This document shows positions 1 to 4,285 of a DNA stretch of 5,066 nt, in pieces (the stretch's first letter is position 1; each line of letters opens with the position of its first letter). The notes beneath the pieces are model-generated. The model did not search any database, was not told the DNA's origin, and saw only the letters and a program-made list of their open reading frames with translations. Source of the stretch: Actinomycetota bacterium. GTDB lineage: Bacteria; Actinomycetota; Humimicrobiia; Humimicrobiales; Humimicrobiaceae. The stretch lies in assembly GCA_023475715.1 (NCBI GenBank), contig JAMCVO010000281.1, positions 1 through 5,066 of the forward strand. Reading direction: 5' to 3'. The position numbers and the translations under genes were made by a program.

Positions 1-285
1 GTATGCCACATGCTCGATTTTAATATAAATGCACAAATAGATTTTTTAAAATGGATAAAACTTGGCGGATTAAAAGTTGAAGATATAAAAACAGAAGAAA
101 TAGATAAAATAATCAGGCTTTCAGAGAAGTACTCTGATATACCGATGGATTTAGCAGATGCAACACTTATTGTCATATCTGAAAGATTAGGGATAAAAGA
201 GATAATAACAATTGATTCAGATTATTATATTTATAGAACAACTGAAAGAGAAATGCTCAGGAATATATTTAACCTTAAAAAGTAA
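1..285 (+). CDS. PIN-domain (VapC-like) toxin, 5'-truncated at window edge
   Basis: This is the C-terminal part of a PIN-domain ribonuclease, the toxin of a type II toxin-antitoxin pair that normally cleaves RNA using Mg2+/Mn2+ held by a cluster of acidic residues. The frame is open through the first base (reading V-C-H-M), so the ATG at 10 is most likely internal. About 94 of a usual 130-140 residues are present. Visible signatures are the run YSDIPMDLADATL, with the third PIN aspartate in the LAD triplet (near residue 53 of the visible part), and TIDSDYYIYR, with the last acidic pair. The family's second acidic residue, a glutamate in a pattern like 'E-V-x-H-L-L', should lie immediately outside the window. 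The order W-x-K-L-G-G-L then D-L-A-D resembles the VapC subgroup whose antitoxin is usually a ribbon-helix-helix or AbrB protein. That antitoxin would be upstream and is not visible. The PIN assignment is firm; toxicity is inferred. Confidence 0.85.
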   Translation, partial: VCHMLDFNINAQIDFLKWIKLGGLKVEDIKTEEIDKIIRLSEKYSDIPMDLADATLIVISERLGIKEIITIDSDYYIYRTTEREMLRNIFNLKK

Positions 286-438
286 AATCTTTTATGACAT
301 ATTTAATATCGGTATAAAAATAATTTTATCTGAACTTAAAATCCTGGTTCTAACTTCGTTCGCTATGGCCAGCCAATTAAATCTTTTTTTAAAATACATG
401 AGAATTATTTTAGAAGCTAACATTTTATAAAAAAGACA

Positions 439-466
439 TTGACATGTATATAATGATATATATAAT
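439..466 (+). promoter_or_regulatory. Sigma-70-type promoter for the DUF4173 gene
   Basis: A perfect -35 hexamer TTGACA (439-444) and a perfect -10 hexamer TATAAT (461-466) are separated by 16 bp. Two further TATAAT hexamers occur at 449-454 and 470-475, but only the middle one is well spaced. Transcription would start near 472-474, giving a leader of about 100 nt before the gene at 572. A chance match is somewhat easier in such AT-rich DNA, but a full TTGACA makes this the best promoter in the window. Confidence 0.7.
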
Positions 467-484
467 GTATATAATCATATACAT
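444..484. promoter_or_regulatory. Tandem 20-bp palindromes overlapping promoter, probable double operator
   Basis: Two 20-bp units, 444-463 and 465-484, match at 18 of 20 positions and are 21 bp apart centre to centre, which is two helical turns. Each unit is a dyad: ATGTATAT, a 4-bp centre (AATG or AATC), then ATATATAT in the first copy and ATATACAT in the second. The second copy is a perfect 8-bp inverted repeat; the first has one mismatch. The -10 hexamer spans the junction of the units and the predicted start site falls in the second. This geometry suits a repressor binding as two dimers on one DNA face. The regulator is unknown and is not encoded in the visible DNA. Confidence 0.5.
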
Positions 485-571
485 TTCAATCAATATTTTT
501 GAGCATAAAATCCAAAACCATATACTTATGTTTTTTAGAAAAGTTTTGAATAAAAATTTATATATAATTTT

Positions 572-2044
572 ATGGAATTAGAACATAAAAAATATTGGCT
601 TCTTTTGTATGGATTAATAATTGGAATGCTATTCGATATTTTTTTCTACAATAAGACACTGGGGATTTCCTATTTTATTTTCATTGTTTTAATCCTGACC
701 ATACTTTTAGTAAGTTTTTGGGGTTCTTTAAAAAAATTAAATAATTTGGCATGGTTATTTACAGTTCCTATATTATTGCTTTCATCAACTTTCTTTATCT
801 ACTCTAACCAGATTCTCAGGATTTTAAATTATCTTATTATTCCTCTTTTAATGATTATGCTTAGCTCTCTGGTTGCCAATTTGAATAGATCAGATTGGTC
901 AGATATAAGATTTTTAGGCGATATTGTAAAGAGGATTTTTGTACCTTTTAGATTTATTCATAGGCCATTTTTAGCATTATCCAGAATAACTGATAACAGC
1001 AGCAAAAATAGTAAAACCAGAATTTTGCCAAAAGTGATTATAGGCATATTGATTTCAATTCCAATTCTGGCAATTGTTTTATGGCTCCTTTCGTCCGCAG
1101 ATTTTGTATTTAAAAATTTCTTTATTAATATACCTCTATTAAAAATATTCAAGCATTTTTTACTTATAATCTTAATTTCAGTCTATGCGGTTTGTTTTCT
1201 ATGGTCTTTATTAAAAGCTTTCGATGAAAAAAAGGATTCTACATATAACAAAATAAATTGGAAATTATTTTTGGATCCTATAGTTTTATTAACTATATTA
1301 ATTTTAATAAACGCCATTTATACCATATTCTCTTTTGTCCAGTTTGCATACCTTTTTGGCGGAAGTTCTTATATCCTGCCTTCTACCTTCAGTTATGCAG
1401 AATATGCAAGAAGAGGATTTGCTGAATTGATTATTGTGACTATTATTAACTTTGGAATTTTAATTTTTGGCATTACATTTGTAAAAAAAGATAGTAAAAA
1501 AATTTTCGTTACTCTCAGGGCTTTTCTTACCTTACTAGTAGTTTTTACTTTCATTTTACTGATATCAGCATTTTATAGAATGCTGGTTTATGAGCAAGCA
1601 TATGGATTTACATACCTTAGAATATTTGTTCAGGCTTTTATGGTAATGTTATTTTTTTTGTTTATTATCAATATTATTTATATCTGGTATCAGAAACTCC
1701 CCATAGTTAAGTCTTATTTTATAATCTCCCTTGCAATTTATATAATAATAAATTTTGCAAATGTGGATATAATAATAGCGAAAAACAACATTAATCGTTA
1801 TTTTGAAACGGGACAGATAGATATGGTTTATTTGAAGGGCCTGTCCTATGATGCTGTACCTGAAATACAAAAGCTTTTCATGGCAGTTAAAGGTTCACCT
1901 GACTTAAAGGAGAAGCAGATGTCTGAAGAAATATCAGAATATTTTAAGGAAAGTAAATCAGATCTTAAGAATCAAAAAAGCTGGCAGAGTTATAACATCT
2001 CAAAATATAAGGCTGAAAAAATAATAGACAAATATACAGAATGA
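572..2044 (+). CDS. DUF4153/DUF4173 polytopic membrane protein
   Basis: This 490-residue integral membrane protein belongs to a family of unknown biochemical function. It has about eleven hydrophobic segments, roughly at residues 8-26, 31-51, 58-77, 80-103, 154-176, 188-215, 234-262, 284-304, 312-334, 349-373 and 379-397. A basic loop (about 105-153) separates the first four from the rest. Family hallmarks are FSYAEYARRGFAEL (273-286), YRMLVYEQAYGFTYLR (335-350), the N-V-D then N-x-N-R-Y stretch (397-410), and VYLKGLSYDAVPEIQKL (419-435). The hydrophilic tail ends with a W-Q-S-Y-N-I-S-K-Y segment that I recall as typical for the family. No Shine-Dalgarno sequence precedes the ATG. An in-frame TAA at 551-553 rules out a longer ATG form, so this start is the best available. 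The gene stands alone, convergent with vapC 20 bp downstream. Membrane location is well supported; the role is unknown. Confidence 0.88.
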   Translation: MELEHKKYWLLLYGLIIGMLFDIFFYNKTLGISYFIFIVLILTILLVSFWGSLKKLNNLAWLFTVPILLLSSTFFIYSNQILRILNYLIIPLLMIMLSSLVANLNRSDWSDIRFLGDIVKRIFVPFRFIHRPFLALSRITDNSSKNSKTRILPKVIIGILISIPILAIVLWLLSSADFVFKNFFINIPLLKIFKHFLLIILISVYAVCFLWSLLKAFDEKKDSTYNKINWKLFLDPIVLLTILILINAIYTIFSFVQFAYLFGGSSYILPSTFSYAEYARRGFAELIIVTIINFGILIFGITFVKKDSKKIFVTLRAFLTLLVVFTFILLISAFYRMLVYEQAYGFTYLRIFVQAFMVMLFFLFIINIIYIWYQKLPIVKSYFIISLAIYIIINFANVDIIIAKNNINRYFETGQIDMVYLKGLSYDAVPEIQKLFMAVKGSPDLKEKQMSEEISEYFKESKSDLKNQKSWQSYNISKYKAEKIIDKYTE

Positions 2045-2064
2045 ATTTTTTTCTGGGATTTTAC

Positions 2065-2439
2065 TTAAACCTTTTTAAAATATTTTACACTTTCTAAATT
2101 CTTAAAATCAGAATCTTGTGTCCAAATTATTGCATCATACATCTTAGATGTGGCGTATATTATGCTGTCTGCCATTGGTATTTTAAGATCGATACTGAAC
2201 TTAGCTGCAAGAATTGATATTGATTCAGTTACATCTATAACATTTGGCTGTTGCATTAAAGCTATAGCCTGAATTGCCGCACTATCATCTTCTTCTGATG
2301 ATATTTTCTTGTACACTTCATATAAATTAATGACTGAGACTATGAGTTCAGAAGTATTTTCAATTACAGGAGCAAAGTATTCAGCATTTTTACCATCTGT
2401 AAAATATTCCAACCAGCCTGACGAATCAACTAAATTCAT
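2065..2439 (-). CDS. vapC: VapC-type PIN-domain toxin ribonuclease
   Basis: This complete 124-residue PIN-domain protein is the usual length for VapC. The acidic metal-binding residues are in the expected order: D5 in the N-terminal LVDSSGWLEYF strand, E41 in NLYEVYKK, D91 in IPMADSIIYA, and D109/D111 in TQDSDF. VapC toxins cleave tRNA or rRNA when freed from their antitoxin; the target here cannot be read from the sequence. The ATG overlaps the vapB stop as ATGA, a 4-bp overlap that implies translational coupling. The gene ends 20 bp from the convergent DUF4173 gene with no clear terminator between them. All catalytic residues are present, so it looks intact. Compared with the partial PIN protein at the left edge it has a different motif style (IPMADS rather than MDLADA), so the two are not recent duplicates. 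Confidence 0.93.
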   Translation of the reverse strand: MNLVDSSGWLEYFTDGKNAEYFAPVIENTSELIVSVINLYEVYKKISSEEDDSAAIQAIALMQQPNVIDVTESISILAAKFSIDLKIPMADSIIYATSKMYDAIIWTQDSDFKNLESVKYFKKV

Positions 2440-2642
2440 ATCCTATCTTCTTCCCTTAAAATATCGGTATTCATACCCTTTAGAAAACCTCTGGCATCTT
2501 TAATATCTTTTAAGATAATATATTCTATCCTATCTCCTGTTTGAAGCACTTGTAATTTTTGACCAGGTTTTAGTTTTAAACCATCACGTATTTCTTTAGG
2601 GATTACTACCTGATATTTTGGTGAAACTGTTATTGTCTTCAT
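2436..2642 (-). CDS. vapB: VapB/AbrB-family antitoxin (swapped-hairpin DNA-binding protein)
   Basis: This is the antitoxin partner of the downstream vapC. The N-terminal half is a classic AbrB/MazE-type swapped-hairpin domain: TVSPKYQVVIPKEIRDGL followed by KLKPGQKLQVLQ. Such proteins dimerise, bind the operon's own operator, and wrap the toxin with a C-terminal tail. Here that tail is the charged segment around KDARGFLKG to REEDRI. I place the start at 2642, giving 68 residues, because a GGAG sits six bases upstream of that ATG. An in-frame ATG four codons earlier (2654) has no good ribosome binding site and would put that GGAG inside the coding region. The stop overlaps the vapC start. A promoter and an inverted repeat upstream suggest autoregulation. 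The family call is firm; pairing with vapC rests on the overlap. Confidence 0.93.
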   Translation of the reverse strand: MKTITVSPKYQVVIPKEIRDGLKLKPGQKLQVLQTGDRIEYIILKDIKDARGFLKGMNTDILREEDRI

Positions 2643-2668
2643 GTTGTTCTCCATTACTTTTACATAAT

Positions 2669-2697
2669 AATATATCGATTACTTTTTAGTATGTCAA
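2669..2697 (-). promoter_or_regulatory. Promoter of the vapBC operon
   Basis: Read on the minus strand, TTGACA (2697-2692) is followed after 17 bp by TATATT (2674-2669). That is a perfect -35 with a 5-of-6 -10 at ideal spacing. The start site would be near 2662, giving a leader of about 20 nt to the preferred vapB start, with the GGAG in between. Nearby ATCGAT palindromes suggest direct repression by VapB-VapC. Confidence 0.7.
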
Positions 2698-2712
2698 TAT
2701 TTTATCGATATA
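2671..2712. promoter_or_regulatory. Inverted repeat around vapBC -35 box, probable VapB operator
   Basis: Arms TATATCGATTA (2671-2681) and TTATCGATATA (2702-2712) are inverted copies matching at 10 of 11 positions, each centred on ATCGAT. Their centres are about 30 bp apart, near three helical turns, and they bracket the -35 hexamer, with the left arm reaching the -10. AbrB-type antitoxins commonly bind paired palindromes in their own promoter. Assignment to VapB is an inference from position. Confidence 0.5.
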
Positions 2713-2714
2713 AA

Positions 2715-2813
2715 TTATGCAATAAAATAAAAGTCATTTAGTTTCGTAACTTGACTATCAAGCATATAAATTGATCCACCCGGGTTGGCTTTATTACAAT
2801 TTGAGCATTCCAT
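2715..2813 (-). CDS. Possible CxxC micro-protein (32 aa) or zinc-ribbon remnant
   Basis: A 32-codon open frame reads MECSNCNKANPGGSIYML and continues to a TAA. An AAGGGG lies nine bases upstream of its ATG, an acceptable ribosome binding site. The start resembles the first half of a zinc ribbon (M-x-C-x-x-C-x-x-x-N-P-x-G), but the second Cys pair that should follow is absent, so it may be a decayed fragment. The frame stays open upstream of the ATG for about 28 more codons without another ATG, which also fits a degraded gene. It lies between dodecin and vapB on the same strand and ends a few bases before the right arm of the vapBC operator. A chance ORF is quite possible at this length. Confidence 0.25.
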   Translation of the reverse strand: MECSNCNKANPGGSIYMLDSQVTKLNDFYFIA

Positions 2814-2899
2814 TGAAAGAATCCCCTTAATTAGATCTTGTATATGTGGTGTAAGTATTGTTTTATATATTGTTTCTAAACATTTTCCATCAAATTATT

Positions 2900-3106
2900 T
2901 CAGTCTGTCAGGATGAAGGTAACCTTCATCAAAATACGATATTCGGCAATTTTTCCTTCACCGTCTACCATAACTTCAAAATCCTTTATCCATGCAGACT
3001 TGACATTCTTTAAGGTTTTATTTGCCCGGGCTATACCTATCTGTATCGCATCATCAAAACTTTTGGGTGAAGATACCTTAATTTCCGTGATTTTTGCAAC
3101 TGACAT
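2900..3106 (-). CDS. Dodecin family flavin-binding protein
   Basis: This 68-residue protein has the full length and pattern of dodecins, small proteins that assemble into hollow dodecamers and store or buffer flavins. Visible marks are an N-terminal strand AKITEIKVSS, then P-K-S-F-D-D-A-I with the helix I-G-I-A-R-A-N-K-T-L-K-N-V, a conserved aromatic W39, and the C-terminal strands G-K-I-A-E-Y-R and MKVTFIL. W39 is expected to stack on the isoalloxazine ring. The position usually held by glutamine in the Y-Q-V strand is R57 here, which could alter ligand choice. The start is supported by a strong GGGAGGTT ending four bases before the ATG. The gene stands alone, divergent from rubredoxin. The family call is strong; the ligand (FMN, riboflavin or other) is not determined. 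Confidence 0.92.
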   Translation of the reverse strand: MSVAKITEIKVSSPKSFDDAIQIGIARANKTLKNVKSAWIKDFEVMVDGEGKIAEYRILMKVTFILTD

Positions 3107-3131
3107 TTGTAACCTCCCTTACTTTTAATAA

Positions 3132-3160
3132 AATTTATTTTTTCATAAAAAATGCTTCAA
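3132..3160 (-). promoter_or_regulatory. Candidate promoter of the dodecin gene
   Basis: On the minus strand TTGAAG (3160-3155) and TAAATT (3137-3132) are 17 bp apart, each matching four of six consensus bases. The start site would be near 3125, placing the strong ribosome binding site in a short leader of about 19 nt. Such AT-rich sequence gives many weak matches, so this is tentative. Confidence 0.3.
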
Positions 3161-3254
3161 ATATATTTTACTACTTTAAAAATGTTATACAAAAAATTAA
3201 TTATGTCGGAGAAGAGTTTTCTGTCGTAATTTTTAAACATTTATCTTAAATTCC

Positions 3255-3282
3255 AATATTAATCTACTAATATTAATCTATT
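3255..3282. repeat. Two tandem 14-bp direct repeats
   Basis: AATATTAATCTACT (3255-3268) is followed directly by AATATTAATCTATT (3269-3282), matching at 13 of 14 positions. It lies in the divergent spacer, far from either start codon. It may be a small tandem duplication or a pair of binding sites; low sequence complexity limits what can be said. Confidence 0.5.
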
Positions 3283-3407
3283 AAATTATTCGCAAAAATA
3301 AATAATTTGTAATAATATTTCTTCATAAGCAAATCATTTTGTATATTAATAATTTAAATTTACAAGCAGCTAAAAGGAGTGTTAATTTATCTTTCTGCTT
3401 AGCTTAT

Positions 3408-3437
3408 TTGTTTTAATTTTAGATCAAAAAATATTAT
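3408..3437 (+). promoter_or_regulatory. Candidate promoter of rubredoxin-pfpI
   Basis: TTGTTT (3408-3413) and TATTAT (3432-3437) are separated by 18 bp. The -10 matches five of six consensus bases and the -35 is weak. Transcription would begin about 32 bp before the rubredoxin ATG. It is the best pair I found there, but AT-rich background makes it tentative. Confidence 0.3.
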
Positions 3438-3476
3438 TAATAAAATTTATCATATTATTATGTAAAAAGGAGATAT

Positions 3477-3638
3477 ATGGAAAAATGGGAATGCAAGGTA
3501 TGCGGCTATATCTACGACCCTGAAATTGGAGATCCCGATAATGGTGTTAAACCAGGCACTAAATTTGAGGATATTCCCGATGATTGGGTATGCCCAAATT
3601 GCGGAGCTCCAAAAACTCAGTTTGAGAAATTAAAATAA
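3477..3638 (+). CDS. Rubredoxin
   Basis: This 53-residue protein is a canonical rubredoxin, a soluble one-electron carrier with a single iron bound by four cysteines. Both knuckles are intact: C6-x-x-C9-G-Y-I-Y near the start and C39-P-x-C42-G-A near the end. The family's conserved aromatic and acidic core is present (W4, Y11, Y13, D14-P15, the G-x-x-P-G-T turn at 23-28, F30-E-D-I-P, D36-W37). Length is standard. The start is supported by AAGGAG four bases upstream of the ATG. Rubredoxins in anaerobes usually pass electrons to oxygen- or peroxide-reducing partners such as rubrerythrin, superoxide reductase or flavodiiron protein, none of which is visible here. It is followed 16 bp later by a DJ-1/PfpI gene with its own ribosome binding site, so the two are probably co-transcribed. 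Confidence 0.97.
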   Translation: MEKWECKVCGYIYDPEIGDPDNGVKPGTKFEDIPDDWVCPNCGAPKTQFEKLK

Positions 3639-3654
3639 GTTAAAGGAGTAAAAA

Positions 3655-4170
3655 ATGTCTAAGAAAGTAATTATTTTAATTGAAGATTTATTTGAAGATG
3701 TAGAGGCAATTTATCCATTCTACAGGTTAAAAGAAGAAGGTTATGAAGTAATTGTTGTTGGTCCGGAAAAGGACAAGGTTTATAAAGGCAAGCATGGGTT
3801 AGCCTTAAAAGCAGATTTTTCATCAGATAAATTAAACATTGATGACATTTCAGCAGTAGTAATACCCGGCGGGTATGCACCGGATAGAATGGTAAGAACA
3901 AAGTCAATGGTTGATATTGTAAAGGAAGCTTCGATAAGATGTAAAATAATAGCAGCTATTTGCCATGGTCCGCTCATGCTGGTTGAAGCAGGGGTCATTG
4001 AAGGAAAAAAAGTTACAGGATTTATCAGTATAAAAACTCCCCTAAAACTTGCCGGAGCCGAGGTTGTGGATCATGCTGCCGTAACTGATGGTAATATCTT
4101 GACTTCCAGGTCTCCTGATGATTTGCCTCAGTTCTGTAAAGCATTGATAACATTAATAAATATATATTGA
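3655..4170 (+). CDS. pfpI: DJ-1/PfpI family protein (PfpI type)
   Basis: This 171-residue protein matches the PfpI branch of the DJ-1 superfamily in length and motifs. It has an N-terminal strand VIILIEDLFEDVEAIYP with the conserved acidic residues E14/E17, the oxyanion-type turn VVIPGGYAPD (68-77), and the nucleophile elbow AAICHGP with C103 followed by H104. The C-terminal motif is TDGNILTSRSPDDLPQF (144-160). Relatives have been described as intracellular cysteine peptidases, chaperones, or glyoxalase/deglycase enzymes acting on methylglyoxal products; the deglycase role is disputed. A stress-protection role in the cytoplasm is the safest inference. AGGAG lies six bases before the ATG. Its position 16 bp after rubredoxin suggests a shared redox-stress transcript. 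No obvious terminator follows, only a small GCTTA/TAAGC stem at 4176-4188 without a U tract. Confidence 0.94.
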   Translation: MSKKVIILIEDLFEDVEAIYPFYRLKEEGYEVIVVGPEKDKVYKGKHGLALKADFSSDKLNIDDISAVVIPGGYAPDRMVRTKSMVDIVKEASIRCKIIAAICHGPLMLVEAGVIEGKKVTGFISIKTPLKLAGAEVVDHAAVTDGNILTSRSPDDLPQFCKALITLINIY

Positions 4171-4285
4171 AAAAAGCTTAACTTAAGCAAAATTCCATAG
4201 AGAAGCAATAGCCTGGCAGCAATGACCGCCAGTATGAATTATCTAGGCAATCATAGATATAAAAATATAAGATATTTACAAACAT
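4171..4285. other. Spacer between pfpI and phosphoribosyltransferase, with GC-rich hairpin
   Basis: This 115-bp spacer has a 5-bp stem GCTTA/TAAGC (4176-4180, 4184-4188) and a 22-bp segment (4211-4232) of about 68% GC that can form CTGGC/GCCAG with a 10-nt loop. Neither stem is followed by a U run, so I do not call a terminator. TATAAA (4258-4263) and TATAAG (4266-4271) could be -10 boxes but lack a good -35. Confidence 0.4.

Larger units (their letters stand above)
286..571. other. Intergenic region between PIN toxin and DUF4173 gene
   Basis: I see no credible gene here. The sequence is extremely AT-rich except for a 32-bp island at 343-374 with about 56% GC. The promoter/operator cluster at 439-484 is described separately. 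From the predicted transcription start near 473 to the start codon at 572 there would be a leader of about 100 nt. It holds only a weak possible stem (CAAAAC at 513-518 with GTTTTG at 543-548) and no Shine-Dalgarno sequence. A second, weaker promoter-like pair lies at 499-504 (TTGAGC) and 521-526 (TATACT). Confidence 0.6.
3107..3476. other. Divergent intergenic region, dodecin / rubredoxin
   Basis: This 370-bp, very AT-rich stretch holds no convincing gene on either strand. It contains the dodecin ribosome binding site (3111-3118) and the rubredoxin site AAGGAG (3467-3472), with weak promoter candidates for both. It also has two adjacent 14-bp direct repeats at 3255-3282 and an 8-bp inverted repeat AAATTATT/AATAATTT at 3283-3290 and 3301-3308. 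An orphan AAAGGAG at 3373-3379 leads into no open frame longer than a few codons. No known riboswitch or small-RNA fold was recognised by eye. Confidence 0.6.

Noticed and set aside
278..293. AAAAG/CTTTT hairpin as terminator of the left-edge toxin
   Set aside because: Only five pairs, four of them A-U, and no following U tract; it also starts inside the coding end.
212..430. 72-codon open frame after the PIN toxin on the plus strand
   Set aside because: It overlaps the toxin gene in another frame, has no ribosome site, and its product shows no family pattern, only an AT-driven composition rich in I, L and K.
563..568. TATAAT just before the DUF4173 start as a leaderless promoter
   Set aside because: It ends three bases before the ATG, so transcription would start inside the gene, and the nearest -35-like TTGAAT is only 11 bp away.
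2045..2064. Bidirectional terminator between the convergent DUF4173 gene and vapC
   Set aside because: There is a T-rich run after the stop but no stem of useful length on either strand.
2778..2785. ACCCGGGT palindrome
   Set aside because: An isolated 8-bp palindrome inside the possible micro-ORF codons (N-P-G-G), with no paired site or terminator context.
3373..3381. Orphan AAAGGAG followed by GTG as a gene start
   Set aside because: The GTG overlaps the ribosome site itself and the frame stops after seven codons.
3671..3998. Minus-strand open frames opposite the PfpI gene
   Set aside because: They are antisense to a gene with a full set of family motifs and have no ribosome site or recognisable domain.
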